Source: Lamprobacter modestohalophilus (GTDB lineage: Bacteria > Pseudomonadota > Gammaproteobacteria > Chromatiales > Chromatiaceae). Taken from it: DNA of 64,000 nt. The DNA is taken from contig NZ_NRRY01000004.1 of assembly GCF_016583905.1 (NCBI RefSeq), forward strand, positions 1 through 64,000, read 5' to 3'. The stretch's first letter is position 1, and each line of letters starts with the position of its first letter. The notes beneath the pieces were generated by a model. That model was given only the letters and a program-made list of their open reading frames with translations. It was not told the origin of the DNA and ran no database searches. Positions 34,010 through 42,250 of this stretch are shown here, piece by piece. The translations under genes were made by a program, and so were the position numbers.

Positions 34010-34241
34010 GACCGATAGCGTCATCATCTAGGTCTTCCTGAAACGGCGATACGCCGAGTCGAGACAACGCCCACATGAACTCGACACGCGTCAGGCCCGC
34101 GATCTCCGCACCACGCTCCTGCGAGATCAGCCCAAGCTCATACCATTTCGCCGCGGCGGCCATACGGAGTTCCATCTGCATCTCTTGCGGGTCTTTGCGC
34201 AAGGCGGCAAAGGCGCCGTCGGGCAGATCAAATGCGATCAT
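34002..34241 (-). CDS. UPF0175 family antitoxin
   Basis: 79 residues from the ATG at 34241 (an ATG at 34250 adds three residues). The UPF0175 helix-turn-helix pattern is clear: ELRMAAAAKWYELGLISQERGAEIAGLTRVEFMWALSRLGVSPFQ. UPF0175 proteins are antitoxins for PIN-domain DUF3368 toxins. The downstream toxin is truncated, so this is an orphan antitoxin that may persist as a regulator. Confidence 0.8.
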   Translation of the reverse strand: MIAFDLPDGAFAALRKDPQEMQMELRMAAAAKWYELGLISQERGAEIAGLTRVEFMWALSRLGVSPFQEDLDDDAIGHA

Positions 34242-34338
34242 TGTCATCACAAATCTCCTAGAAAAAGCGCTCTACGCGTTCCATGATGAAACAACAGTGC
34301 TGCAGCACGATGCCCTTCGTGGGAGCATCACACATGGT

Positions 34339-35100
34339 TTAGATCGGTAGCCAGCCGGTGCCGCGTGATTGCGGCGCGATGACCAGACGCTGTTCCAGCT
34401 CCACGGAGACCGCCGCTATCGCCGAGCGGACCAGGTCTTCGCGGTTGTTATTGGCGCTGACGTGGGCGATCAATAGCTGACGAAGCGCGCGGTGCTCGAG
34501 ACGGTCGAGCAGCTCCGCAGCCTGCTGATTGCTCAGGTGGCCGAAGGCGCCGCCGACACGCGCTTGCACACTCGGCGGATAGGGGCCAGCGCGCAGCAGC
34601 GCCGGGTCATGGTTGGCCTCGAGCATCAGCGCATCGCAGTCGCTCAGGCGCTCACGGATGTGTGGCGTGATGCTCCCCGCATCGGTGAGCACGCCGAGCC
34701 GACAGCCATCGCCATCGATCACGAACTGGCAGGGCTCGCGCGCATCGTGTGGGATCGGATAGGGGGCGATGCTGAGATCACCAATCCGCAAGGCACCGCC
34801 GTGGCCGAGAAATAACCGCAGATCGATCTCGGTGGCGATGCCGGCAGCGCGCCAGGTGCCCGGCGTGGACCAGACCGGAATGCCATAACGCCCGGCAAAA
34901 GCGGCGACGCCGCCAATGTGGTCGCCGTGCTCATGCGTGAGGAGAACTGCAGCGATCGACGCCGGCTCGACATCCAGCGATGCGAGCCGGTGAGTCAGCG
35001 CCTTCACCGAAAGCCCGCAGTCGATCAAGACCCTGGTCAAGCCAGACTCGACCAGGGTGGCATTGCCCCGACTGCCGCTGCCGAGCGCGGCAAATCGCAT
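34339..35100 (-). CDS. MBL-fold metallohydrolase (YycJ/WalJ-like)
   Basis: 253 residues. It opens with MRFAALGSGSRGNATLVESG and carries the metal-binding LLTHEHGDHIGGV, plus HDAREPCQFVIDGDGCRLGVLTDAGSIT and AHVSANNNRED. This is the compact MBL subfamily of YycJ/WalJ and PhnP-like phosphodiesterases. It lies 5 bases after bamC and forms the end of the dapA-bamC operon, where similar MBL genes are often found. The substrate is unknown; phosphodiester or cyclic phosphate hydrolysis is likely by family. Confidence 0.85.
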   Translation of the reverse strand: MRFAALGSGSRGNATLVESGLTRVLIDCGLSVKALTHRLASLDVEPASIAAVLLTHEHGDHIGGVAAFAGRYGIPVWSTPGTWRAAGIATEIDLRLFLGHGGALRIGDLSIAPYPIPHDAREPCQFVIDGDGCRLGVLTDAGSITPHIRERLSDCDALMLEANHDPALLRAGPYPPSVQARVGGAFGHLSNQQAAELLDRLEHRALRQLLIAHVSANNNREDLVRSAIAAVSVELEQRLVIAPQSRGTGWLPI

Positions 35101-35105
35101 TCAGC

Positions 35106-36284
35106 TCAGCCGAGCTGTTCTTTCAACAACCGCAGAATCTGCTCCGCAGTAGCCGAGGTATCGCGCCCGCCGGCCTCATCGTGGACCGTCACGCGACTCT
35201 CCTGCGCATCGCCCTGGACTCGGATCTGATAGGTCTTGGCCTTATCGGGCCGATCGCCACCATCCCAGAATGCCATCTTGGAGAGCAGACCCTGCTTCTT
35301 CTCGCGCTTGTTCGGATCATCGTAGCGGACGAAGAAGACGCCCGCACTGCGATCCCGGTCTTCGACGGCGAACCCGCTCCGATCCAAGGCCAGCCCAACC
35401 TGCCGCCAGGCGCGGCGGAACTCCTCTTCGATGACCAGCTCGCTGCCGGCGCCGGCACTGACCAGCCGCGCCGTGCTCGATGCTCGGCTCCCCGCTGGCG
35501 ACCCGGCAGCGGCGCGACCGCCACCCTGCGCCAGCATCCGCTGAGCATTGCTATCCGACACACCCAACGACAGCATCAGGCGCCGCAGCATCTCCGCCTC
35601 TTTGCCCGGATCGGTCGGCGCCGGCTCCCAAACCGTGGTCGAGCCCTCACCAACGGTGTTGCGCACTAGGCGCTCCTCCATGCCGCGATGGGTCAGATAG
35701 ACCTCGGAGGTTCCCGAGCGCGGCCCGGCATCGATACGAACCCGGTATTGGTCACGGGTCGAGGTGGCATAAAGCCCGCCGGCGACCTTGCGCATCATGT
35801 TGGTGACGAAGTCCTTGCGGATCTCGGCGCGATTCTCGAGCCAGTCGGTCTTCATCACGCCCACGGCGGGGTCCTGCTCCTCGAGCAGGATGCCCTGTTG
35901 ACGCCAAAAGGCGACGACCTGCGGCCAGACAACCTGCGGCGAGGCATCGACCTCGAGCCAGCGCTGATCCCCAGAGCGTTTCAGCGTCACGCCAGAGACC
36001 TCCGGCAAGACCTCGCCGCTTCCTGCAACGCGCCGGCGCGCCTCTTGACCGCCGGCATAGGTGGAGAAGGTCGCCGTTCCGCTCGCGCCGGGGATATCGA
36101 GCGCATCGTTGAAACTGGCGCCGGCGAGATCCGGTGGCAGGGCAAGATTTTCATCCGCCTCCCGCGCCTTCTTGTACTCGACCTGCCGATCAGGCAGGTA
36201 TTTCTCCACATTCATCGAGCCACAACCGGTCAGCGTCAGCGGCAGCAGTGGCCAGGCAACCAGCAGGAGCAGCAGTGTCTTCAT
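35106..36284 (-). CDS. bamC: Outer-membrane assembly lipoprotein BamC
   Basis: 392 residues from the ATG at 36284. A lipoprotein signal (LLLLVAWPLLPLTLTGCGS) leads to the conserved unstructured segment KYLPDRQVEYKKAREADENLALPPDLAGASF that binds BamD. Two helix-grip domains follow: residues about 95-220 (QVVWPQVVAFWRQQGILLEEQDPAVGVMKTDW) and about 270-390 (RRAWRQVGLALDRSGFAVEDRDRSAGVFFVRY). It takes part in the BAM complex that inserts outer-membrane proteins, such as the porin encoded in this window. It is followed by the MBL gene and preceded by dapA, the usual gammaproteobacterial order. Confidence 0.93.
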   Translation of the reverse strand: MKTLLLLLVAWPLLPLTLTGCGSMNVEKYLPDRQVEYKKAREADENLALPPDLAGASFNDALDIPGASGTATFSTYAGGQEARRRVAGSGEVLPEVSGVTLKRSGDQRWLEVDASPQVVWPQVVAFWRQQGILLEEQDPAVGVMKTDWLENRAEIRKDFVTNMMRKVAGGLYATSTRDQYRVRIDAGPRSGTSEVYLTHRGMEERLVRNTVGEGSTTVWEPAPTDPGKEAEMLRRLMLSLGVSDSNAQRMLAQGGGRAAAGSPAGSRASSTARLVSAGAGSELVIEEEFRRAWRQVGLALDRSGFAVEDRDRSAGVFFVRYDDPNKREKKQGLLSKMAFWDGGDRPDKAKTYQIRVQGDAQESRVTVHDEAGGRDTSATAEQILRLLKEQLG

Positions 36285-36322
36285 GTTAATGGTCAAATGC
36301 CTCGTGCCTTTGAGTGCGCCGA

Positions 36323-37198
36323 TCACAAGACGCCGGCGTCGATCAGGGCCTGGCGCACCACCGCATGCTGCGATTCGGAGAGCCAAGTCAGCGGTAGACG
36401 AATCCCGGTGCCGATGAGACCCATCTCGTGTAGCGCCCATTTCACCGGTATCGGGTTGGATTCGACGAACAGGTTGCGATGTAGAGGGTCCAGGCGCGCA
36501 TTCAACGCGAGCGCTTGGTCACGCTCGCCAGCAAGCGCCACCTGACACAGCTGCGCCATCAGGGCCGGCGCGACGTTGTTGGTGACCGAGATCACGCCAT
36601 CCCCGCCCTGCAGCATCAGTTCGCAACCGGTGGCATCATCGCCGCTGTAGATCGCGAAGTCTGGGCCACAGCCTGCGCGCAGCTCGGCGACGCGGGTGAG
36701 ATCGCCCGTGGCATCTTTGATGCCGATGATCCGCGGATGACTGGCGAGCTCGCAGGCCGTCGCTGGTAAGAGATCGCAGGCGGTTCGCCCAGGCACGTTG
36801 TAGAGGATCTGCGGAATATCGACGGCATCGGCGATGCATCGGTAGTGCGCGATCAGGCCAGCTTGAGTCGGCTTGTTGTAATAGGGGGTAACCAGCAGTG
36901 CCGCATCCGCGCCGGTATCCGCCGCACATTGCGTCAGCCGAATGGCCTCGGTGGTCGAGTTGGCGCCGGTTCCCGCGATCACCGGAATGCGCCCGGCGGC
37001 GGCCGCGACGGTGCGTGAAAGCACCTCACAGTGCTCGGCCTCGTCGAGCGTGGCGGACTCGCCGGTGGTTCCAACGGCGACGATGGCAGCCGTTCCAGAC
37101 TGCACATGCAGATCAACGAGTCGCTTCAGCGCCTCGCCGTCTACTTCGCCTTCCACGCTCATCGGCGTGACGAGCGCGACGATGCTGCCTCGTATCAT
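36323..37198 (-). CDS. dapA: 4-hydroxy-tetrahydrodipicolinate synthase
   Basis: 291 residues, the normal length. Motifs: [60 protein letters not shown] (Tyr of the catalytic triad) and [11 protein letters not shown] with the Schiff-base Lys. It condenses pyruvate and aspartate semialdehyde in lysine and diaminopimelate synthesis. It heads the dapA-bamC-MBL operon, divergent from gcvR. Confidence 0.97.
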   Translation of the reverse strand: MIRGSIVALVTPMSVEGEVDGEALKRLVDLHVQSGTAAIVAVGTTGESATLDEAEHCEVLSRTVAAAAGRIPVIAGTGANSTTEAIRLTQCAADTGADAALLVTPYYNKPTQAGLIAHYRCIADAVDIPQILYNVPGRTACDLLPATACELASHPRIIGIKDATGDLTRVAELRAGCGPDFAIYSGDDATGCELMLQGGDGVISVTNNVAPALMAQLCQVALAGERDQALALNARLDPLHRNLFVESNPIPVKWALHEMGLIGTGIRLPLTWLSESQHAVVRQALIDAGVL

Positions 37199-37361
37199 TC
37201 CGTCTAGACTCCGGGCAAAAAATCAGAGAGCGATGGTATCTTGGCGCGTTAAGGCTTTACAAGCACGCACGCAGCGCCCATTGCGGCACTTGGCTCGAGA
37301 TCACCGCTTGCTGCTACACTTTAGCCCTCCTTGCCGCGAGCGCTCAGGAAACATCAGCGAA

Positions 37362-37901
37362 ATGGCTACGCACAAGACTTACCTCGTCATCTCCGCGGTC
37401 GGTGCCGACCATCCCGGCCTGGTCAACGATCTCTCGCGCAGTATCCTCGAGCATGGCTGCAATATCGAAGACAGCCGCATGACGGTACTGGGCGGCGAGT
37501 TCGCAGCGATCCTGCTGGTCGAAGGGAAGTGGAACACCCTCGCTAAGGTCGAGAACGCACTGCCTGAGCTGCAGCGCTCGCTCGACCTAACCATCGTCTG
37601 CAAGCGCACCGGCGCCCGTGCGCAAGGCGAGGGTAAGCTCCCCTATGCGGTCGATGTGATCGCCATGGACCATCCCGGCATCGTCAATAACCTCGCCGGC
37701 TTCTTCGCCGAGCGGCGGATCAATATCGAGGATATGGCGACCACGACCTATGCGGCCGCACACACCGGAACGCCGATGTTTGCGGTGCACATGACGGTCG
37801 GCATCCCGTCAGACACACACATCGCGACACTACGCGAAGAATTCATGGATTACTGCGACGGGCTCAACCTGGATGCCGTGCTGGAGCCGCAAAAGGCCTA
37901 G
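37362..37901 (+). CDS. gcvR: Glycine cleavage system transcriptional repressor-like ACT protein
   Basis: 179 residues from the ATG at 37362, made of two ACT domains: YLVISAVGADHPGLVNDLSRSILEHGCNIEDSRMTVLGGEFAAILLV and YAVDVIAMDHPGIVNNLAGFFAERRINIEDMATTTY. This is the GcvR pattern, in which the protein binds glycine and restrains GcvA. As in E. coli it is divergent from dapA and followed by bcp. A TACACT box at 37315-37320 may be its -10. Confidence 0.9.
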   Translation: MATHKTYLVISAVGADHPGLVNDLSRSILEHGCNIEDSRMTVLGGEFAAILLVEGKWNTLAKVENALPELQRSLDLTIVCKRTGARAQGEGKLPYAVDVIAMDHPGIVNNLAGFFAERRINIEDMATTTYAAAHTGTPMFAVHMTVGIPSDTHIATLREEFMDYCDGLNLDAVLEPQKA

Positions 37902-37967
37902 CACCGAGCTTCCAATTCAGCAGCGAGACCTGATATCCACAGAGGCTTCGGCTATCTGCGCTCTGAC

Positions 37968-38035
37968 GCTCGTTATGCGTGCCATTAGGCTCGTTATGCG
38001 TCGAGTTCCGCGCCATGCAGCAGCTGCTGCGTGGC
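37968..38035. repeat. Direct repeat and 24-base palindrome between gcvR and bcp
   Basis: Two 13-base copies of GCTCGTTATGCGT (37968-37980 and 37989-38001) are followed by a near-perfect loopless palindrome, GCCATGCAGCAG/CTGCTGCGTGGC (38012-38035). No T run follows, so it is not a clear terminator. It could act as a processing hairpin between the two genes. Confidence 0.6.
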
Positions 38036-38096
38036 AACCAGGGCAGGGCCAAGCCGAGCTGCATGTCGACTCCACGCCACATTCGAGGTGATGCTT

Positions 38097-38564
38097 ATGT
38101 CCGTTGCGATCAACGAGCCCGTCCCTGACATCGAACTGCCGGCCACCGGCGACAAGGCGCTGAAGCTCAGTGATTTTCGCGGCCAGCGCCTGGTGCTGTT
38201 CTTCTACCCGAAGGCCAGCACCTCCGGCTGCACCCAGGAAGGCCTCGACTTCACCGCCGCCGCGGCCGATTTCGCCGCCGCCAACACCGCCATCCTCGGT
38301 GCCTCACGCGACGGCATCAAGGCCCAGGAGAACTTCAAGACCAAGCAAAGCTTCACCTTCGATCTGCTGTCGGACAAGGACGAGGTCCTGTGCAAGGCCT
38401 TCGATGTCATCAAGCTGAAGAAGATGTATGGCAAGGAATCGCTCGGCATCGAGCGCAGCACCTTCCTGATCGACGAGCAAGGGACGCTGATCCAGGAATG
38501 GCGTGGGGTCAAGGTCCCAGGCCATGTCGATGAGGTGCTTGCTGCCGTCCGTGCGCTCGGCTAG
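38097..38564 (+). CDS. bcp: Thioredoxin-dependent peroxiredoxin Bcp
   Basis: 155 residues from the ATG at 38097, placed by GAGGTG six bases upstream (an in-frame ATG at 38091 is too close to that site). AhpC/TSA fold: LPATGDKALKLSDFRGQRLVLFFYPKASTSGCTQEGLDF with the peroxidatic Cys in SGCTQE. The more usual Bcp motif is TPGCTxEA, so here TSGCTQEG replaces it. GASRDGIKAQENFKTKQSFTFDLLSD and ERSTFLID follow. It reduces peroxides using thioredoxin. Confidence 0.92.
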   Translation: MSVAINEPVPDIELPATGDKALKLSDFRGQRLVLFFYPKASTSGCTQEGLDFTAAAADFAAANTAILGASRDGIKAQENFKTKQSFTFDLLSDKDEVLCKAFDVIKLKKMYGKESLGIERSTFLIDEQGTLIQEWRGVKVPGHVDEVLAAVRALG

Positions 38565-38569
38565 CTTAC

Positions 38570-38710
38570 ACGGCGCATCGCCACCCCGATGGATGAAGCG
38601 CTTGTTTCACGGACAGGGACATGGCGCATCGCCAGCCTGGACGATGCCCCTTGCCCGGCACGATGCATGCCCGCCCATTGCACGATGAAGCGCTTGTTTC
38701 CCGATAACGC
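38570..38710. repeat. Dispersed repeat, two copies between bcp and phoH-like gene
   Basis: Copy A (38570-38612) reads from ACGGCGCATCGCCACCCC to GGATGAAGCGCTTGTTTCAC. Copy B is split: ATGGCGCATCGCCAGCC (38631-38647) and CGATGAAGCGCTTGTTTCCC (38683-38702), with about 35 bases between. A further relative is at 47522-47560. The spread marks a mobile or duplicated extragenic element. Confidence 0.75.
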
Positions 38711-38743
38711 GCAGCATCTGGTTGCACCAGAACTGAGGTATCG

Positions 38744-40165
38744 ATGATCCAGCGCGACAGTGACCACTGCCTGTTTGTGCTCGACACCAACGTGTTGATG
38801 CATGACCCAACCGCCCTGTTTCGCTTCAAAGAGCACGACATCTACCTACCGATGATCGTGCTCGAGGAGCTAGACGCCGGCAAAAAGGGACTCTCGGAGG
38901 TCGCGCGCAACGTGCGCCAAGTCAGCCGGTTCCTCGACCAGCTGATGTGCGACGCAGATCGGGACGAGATCGAGGCCGGCCTGCCGATCCACCCGCTGAG
39001 CGAGTACGGACGCGGCTTCACAGAGGCGCCAACGGGCCGACTGATCTTCCAGACCGAGCTGCTCGGATCTGATGTCACCAGCGCGCTGCCCGGCACCTCA
39101 GCGGACAATGACATCCTCGGAACCGCGTTAGGGCTACAACGACGCGAACAGCCTGGCGGGCGGTCGGTCGTCATTGTCTCCAAAGACATCAACCTGCGCA
39201 TCAAGGCCGCGGTGCTGGGTATCCCAGCCGAGGACTACTCGAACGATCAGGTCCTGGATGACGCTGACCTACTCTATACCGGCATGGCGACCTTGCCGGA
39301 GGACTTCTGGGAGCACAATGCCAAGGAGGTCGATGCCTGGAAGGAAGAAGGCCGGACCTTCTACCGCATCAGTGGTCCAGATGTCTCGGACTGGTACGTC
39401 AATGAGTGTCTGAGCCTCGAGGGCGACGACAGCTTCGAGGCGGTGGTGCGGGAAAAGCGCAGTCCGAGCGAAGCGATCATCGAGCTCACCGAAGACTATC
39501 GGGTCCATCGCAACAACGTCTGGGGCATTACTGCGCGCAACCGAGAACAGAACTATGCGCTCAACATGCTCATGGACCCTGATCTCGACTTCGTCACCCT
39601 GCTGGGCACCGCCGGTACCGGCAAGACCCTGCTCGCCCTCGCCGCTGGGTTGGCCCAGGTGCTCGACCGCGCGCACTACCGCGAGATCATCATGACCCGG
39701 GTAACGGTCCCGGTTGGCGAGGACATCGGCTTCTTGCCCGGCACCGAAGAAGAGAAGATGACGCCCTGGATGGGTGCCCTGATGGACAATCTCGAGGTGC
39801 TCACGCAAACCGAGGGCGGCGACTGGGGCCGCGCCGCCACCAATGATCTGGTGCGCAACCGCATTCGCATCTCGTCCCTGAACTACATGCGCGGGCGGAC
39901 CTTTCTGCACAAGTACATCATCCTCGATGAGGCGCAGAACCTGACCGCCAAACAGATGAAGACCCTGATCACCCGCGCCGGCCCCGGCACCAAGATCGTC
40001 TGCCTGGGCAATATCGCGCAGATCGACACCCCCTATCTGACCGAGACCACCTCGGGCTTAACCTATGTTGTGGATCGCTTCAAGGATTGGGAGCACAGCG
40101 GCCACATCACCCTGCTGCGAGGCGAGCGCTCCAGGCTCGCGGACTTCGCCTCGGGCGCCCTATAA
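38744..40165 (+). CDS. PIN-PhoH fusion protein (YlaK-like ATPase/ribonuclease)
   Basis: 473 residues. The N-terminal PIN domain (about 8-150) has FVLDTNVLMHDPTALFRF, IVLEELDAGKKG and NDILGTALGL, with the acidic residues of an RNase. The C-terminal PhoH ATPase (about 250-465) has LNMLMDPDLDFVTLLGTAGTGKTLLALAAGL (Walker A), VPVGEDIGFLPGTEEEKMTPWMGALMDNLE and KYIILDEAQNLT (Walker B), then ITRAGPGTKIVCLGNIAQID. Such PIN-PhoH proteins are thought to unwind and cut RNA. It is a single gene here, 32 bases before the DsrE-like leader. Confidence 0.92.
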   Translation: MIQRDSDHCLFVLDTNVLMHDPTALFRFKEHDIYLPMIVLEELDAGKKGLSEVARNVRQVSRFLDQLMCDADRDEIEAGLPIHPLSEYGRGFTEAPTGRLIFQTELLGSDVTSALPGTSADNDILGTALGLQRREQPGGRSVVIVSKDINLRIKAAVLGIPAEDYSNDQVLDDADLLYTGMATLPEDFWEHNAKEVDAWKEEGRTFYRISGPDVSDWYVNECLSLEGDDSFEAVVREKRSPSEAIIELTEDYRVHRNNVWGITARNREQNYALNMLMDPDLDFVTLLGTAGTGKTLLALAAGLAQVLDRAHYREIIMTRVTVPVGEDIGFLPGTEEEKMTPWMGALMDNLEVLTQTEGGDWGRAATNDLVRNRIRISSLNYMRGRTFLHKYIILDEAQNLTAKQMKTLITRAGPGTKIVCLGNIAQIDTPYLTETTSGLTYVVDRFKDWEHSGHITLLRGERSRLADFASGAL

Positions 40166-40209
40166 ACACTGCTTCCGACGACCGTTTAGGTTTGATGAGA
40201 GGAATAACA

Positions 40210-40656
40210 ATGATCAATCAAAAACTGCGCAACACACTGCTGGGCTTGAGCCTGCTGGGTATCAGCCTGCTAATCGCGGCAAGCGCCGCCATGGCCGCTG
40301 ACGACAAGCTCGACGTGGTCTATCACGTCAGCGAGGAAGACAAGGTCGGCTTCGTGCTGAACAACATCCAGAACCACATCGAGGGCATCGGCGGACCCGA
40401 GAAGATCAACATCGTGCTGGTCTCGCACGGACCTGCCGTGAAGCGGTTCCATGACATCGAGGCCGTGAACAAGGTGCGAGAGAACGTCGCCAAACTGCAG
40501 GAGCAAGGCGTCACCTTCGAGGCCTGCGCCAATACCCTGACCGCCCTCGGCTTCGAGCGCGACGAACTGCTCACCGGCTTCGTTATCGCAGAGAAGGGTG
40601 GCGTCACCCGGATCGCCGAACTGCAGTCGGAAGGCTACGTCTACCTTCGTCCTTAG
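40210..40656 (+). CDS. Periplasmic DsrE-family protein
   Basis: 148 residues from the ATG at 40210, with GAGAGGAAT upstream. A signal peptide (LLGLSLLGISLLIAASAAMA) is followed by a DsrE-like domain: LDVVYHVSEEDKVGFVLNNIQNHIEGIGGPEKINIVLVSHGPAVKRF, then LQEQGVTFEACANTL with a single conserved Cys (the position of the sulfur-carrying Cys in DsrE), and GGVTRIAELQSEGYVYLRP. Such exported DsrE-like proteins occur in sulfur-metabolising bacteria. A role in periplasmic sulfur handling is an inference. Confidence 0.85.
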   Translation: MINQKLRNTLLGLSLLGISLLIAASAAMAADDKLDVVYHVSEEDKVGFVLNNIQNHIEGIGGPEKINIVLVSHGPAVKRFHDIEAVNKVRENVAKLQEQGVTFEACANTLTALGFERDELLTGFVIAEKGGVTRIAELQSEGYVYLRP

Positions 40657-40796
40657 GCGCCTGCGCCCTTAAGTGCGCCCTTACGTGCTTGAAGGCCGAT
40701 CATCTGATCGGCAGCGCTCCCCGGCGGCCCCGGCCGCCACCTCTCCCTTAACCCTGACCGCCTTCTGATTTGGGCGACCGCCAAGCGAGCTGGCTC

Positions 40797-42131
40797 ATGA
40801 TGCACCCCGCCTCCGAGATCAAGCTCGGCCCGATCACCCTGGCCCCCGGCGTCGAGCGCCGGCACGCTGGGAGCTTCTTGGTCGCCGCCTTCCTCACCAT
40901 TGGCATGATGACCTTCGTCACCATTGGCCAGACCTATGTGCTCAATGAGCACCTCGGGGTACCAGAATCCGAGCAGGGCGCCATCAGCGGCGATCTGGTG
41001 TTTTGGACCGAGATCGTGACCCTACTGTTCTTCCTGCCCGCGGGGGTGCTGATCGATCGCATCAGCCGACGCTCGATCTATGCGGTTGGCTTTTTGTTCC
41101 TCGCGTTGACCTATGTGCTCTATCCGTTGGCGGAGACCGTCGACGCGCTCTACTACTACCGCATCCTCTATGGTCTTGGAGTAGTCGCAGTTGCTGGGGC
41201 GCTCTCGACGGTGCTGGTGGATTATCCGGCCGAGCAATCCCGCGGCAAGCTGGTGGCGATGATTGGCGTGCTCAGCGGACTCGGGATCGTGTTCACCAAC
41301 CAGGGCTTTGGCGCCTTACCCGAACAACTGGTTGCCGCTGGTTTCGACGGCGAGAGCGCCGGCCGCATCACCCACTTCGCGGTCGCGGGGGTCTGTGTGC
41401 TCGCGGCTGTTGTGGTCCAATTCGGGCTCAAGGGCGGGGTTCCGGTCGCGCGCGAGCAGCGTCCGAGCGTGCGACAGTTGTTCGTCAGCGGTTTCTCCGA
41501 GGCCCGCAATCCACGCGTTGCGCTGGCTTACTCCGCCGCTTTCATCGCCCGCGGTGACCAATCCGTCAATGCCACCTTCTTGATCCTTTGGGGCACGCTG
41601 GCCGGTAAGGCCGCTGGCATGAGCTCCGCAGAAGCGGTCATGAACGGCACGCTGATCTTCGTCATCGCCCAGATCTCGGCGCTGCTCTGGGCACCAATAC
41701 TCGGCCCGATCCTCGATCGACTCGACCGCGCAACCGGGCTCGCGATCTGCATGGTCCTCGCTGCAATTGGAAACCTGTCGCTCCTGCTCCTGGATGATCC
41801 GCTCGCCAACGACGGCATCATCTTCTTCATTCTGCTCGGCATCGGACAGATCAGTGTGTTCCTCGCTGGGCAATCGCTGATCGGCCAGGAGGCGCCGGTC
41901 ACCAAGCGCGGCTCCGTCTTGGGCGCCTTCAATATCTCAGGCGCCTTTGGCATCCTGTTGATCACCTTAGCCGGCGGGCGCCTCTTCGACGCCGTCGATC
42001 CCCGTGCACCCTTCGTCGTCGTCGGCGCGATCAACATCCTCTTATTCCTGGCCAGTCTGGCTGTGCGGCTGCACAAGCCACGTCCTCCAGTCGCAAAACA
42101 TGCGGCAGCCGAGGCCCGAAGCGGCCGCTAA
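40797..42131 (+). CDS. MFS transporter
   Basis: 444 residues from the ATG at 40797 (40800 is an alternative), with 12 predicted membrane segments. The first half has the MFS loop motif AGVLIDRISRRSIYAVGFLFLAL after the second segment; the second half has GPILDRLDRATGLAICMVLAAIGN, the matching loop. The charged residues in GDQSVNATFLILWG lie in a membrane segment. The substrate cannot be assigned. It stands between the DsrE-like gene and a divergently unrelated histidine kinase. Confidence 0.85.
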   Translation: MMHPASEIKLGPITLAPGVERRHAGSFLVAAFLTIGMMTFVTIGQTYVLNEHLGVPESEQGAISGDLVFWTEIVTLLFFLPAGVLIDRISRRSIYAVGFLFLALTYVLYPLAETVDALYYYRILYGLGVVAVAGALSTVLVDYPAEQSRGKLVAMIGVLSGLGIVFTNQGFGALPEQLVAAGFDGESAGRITHFAVAGVCVLAAVVVQFGLKGGVPVAREQRPSVRQLFVSGFSEARNPRVALAYSAAFIARGDQSVNATFLILWGTLAGKAAGMSSAEAVMNGTLIFVIAQISALLWAPILGPILDRLDRATGLAICMVLAAIGNLSLLLLDDPLANDGIIFFILLGIGQISVFLAGQSLIGQEAPVTKRGSVLGAFNISGAFGILLITLAGGRLFDAVDPRAPFVVVGAINILLFLASLAVRLHKPRPPVAKHAAAEARSGR

Positions 42132-42250
42132 CCGACAGGCGAGCGGTGTGAATCGACACTCAGCTCGGCTGGGGGCGTTATGATGAGCCCGGCCCAACCG
42201 AGCAGCCACTCATCCAACCTGCTTCGGATTCCCGATACGCAGACCAATCG

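Noticed and set aside
40730-40760. GC-rich hairpin (GGCGGCC/GGCCGCC) as terminator after the DsrE-like gene
   Set aside because: No T run follows on the plus strand, so termination is not supported.
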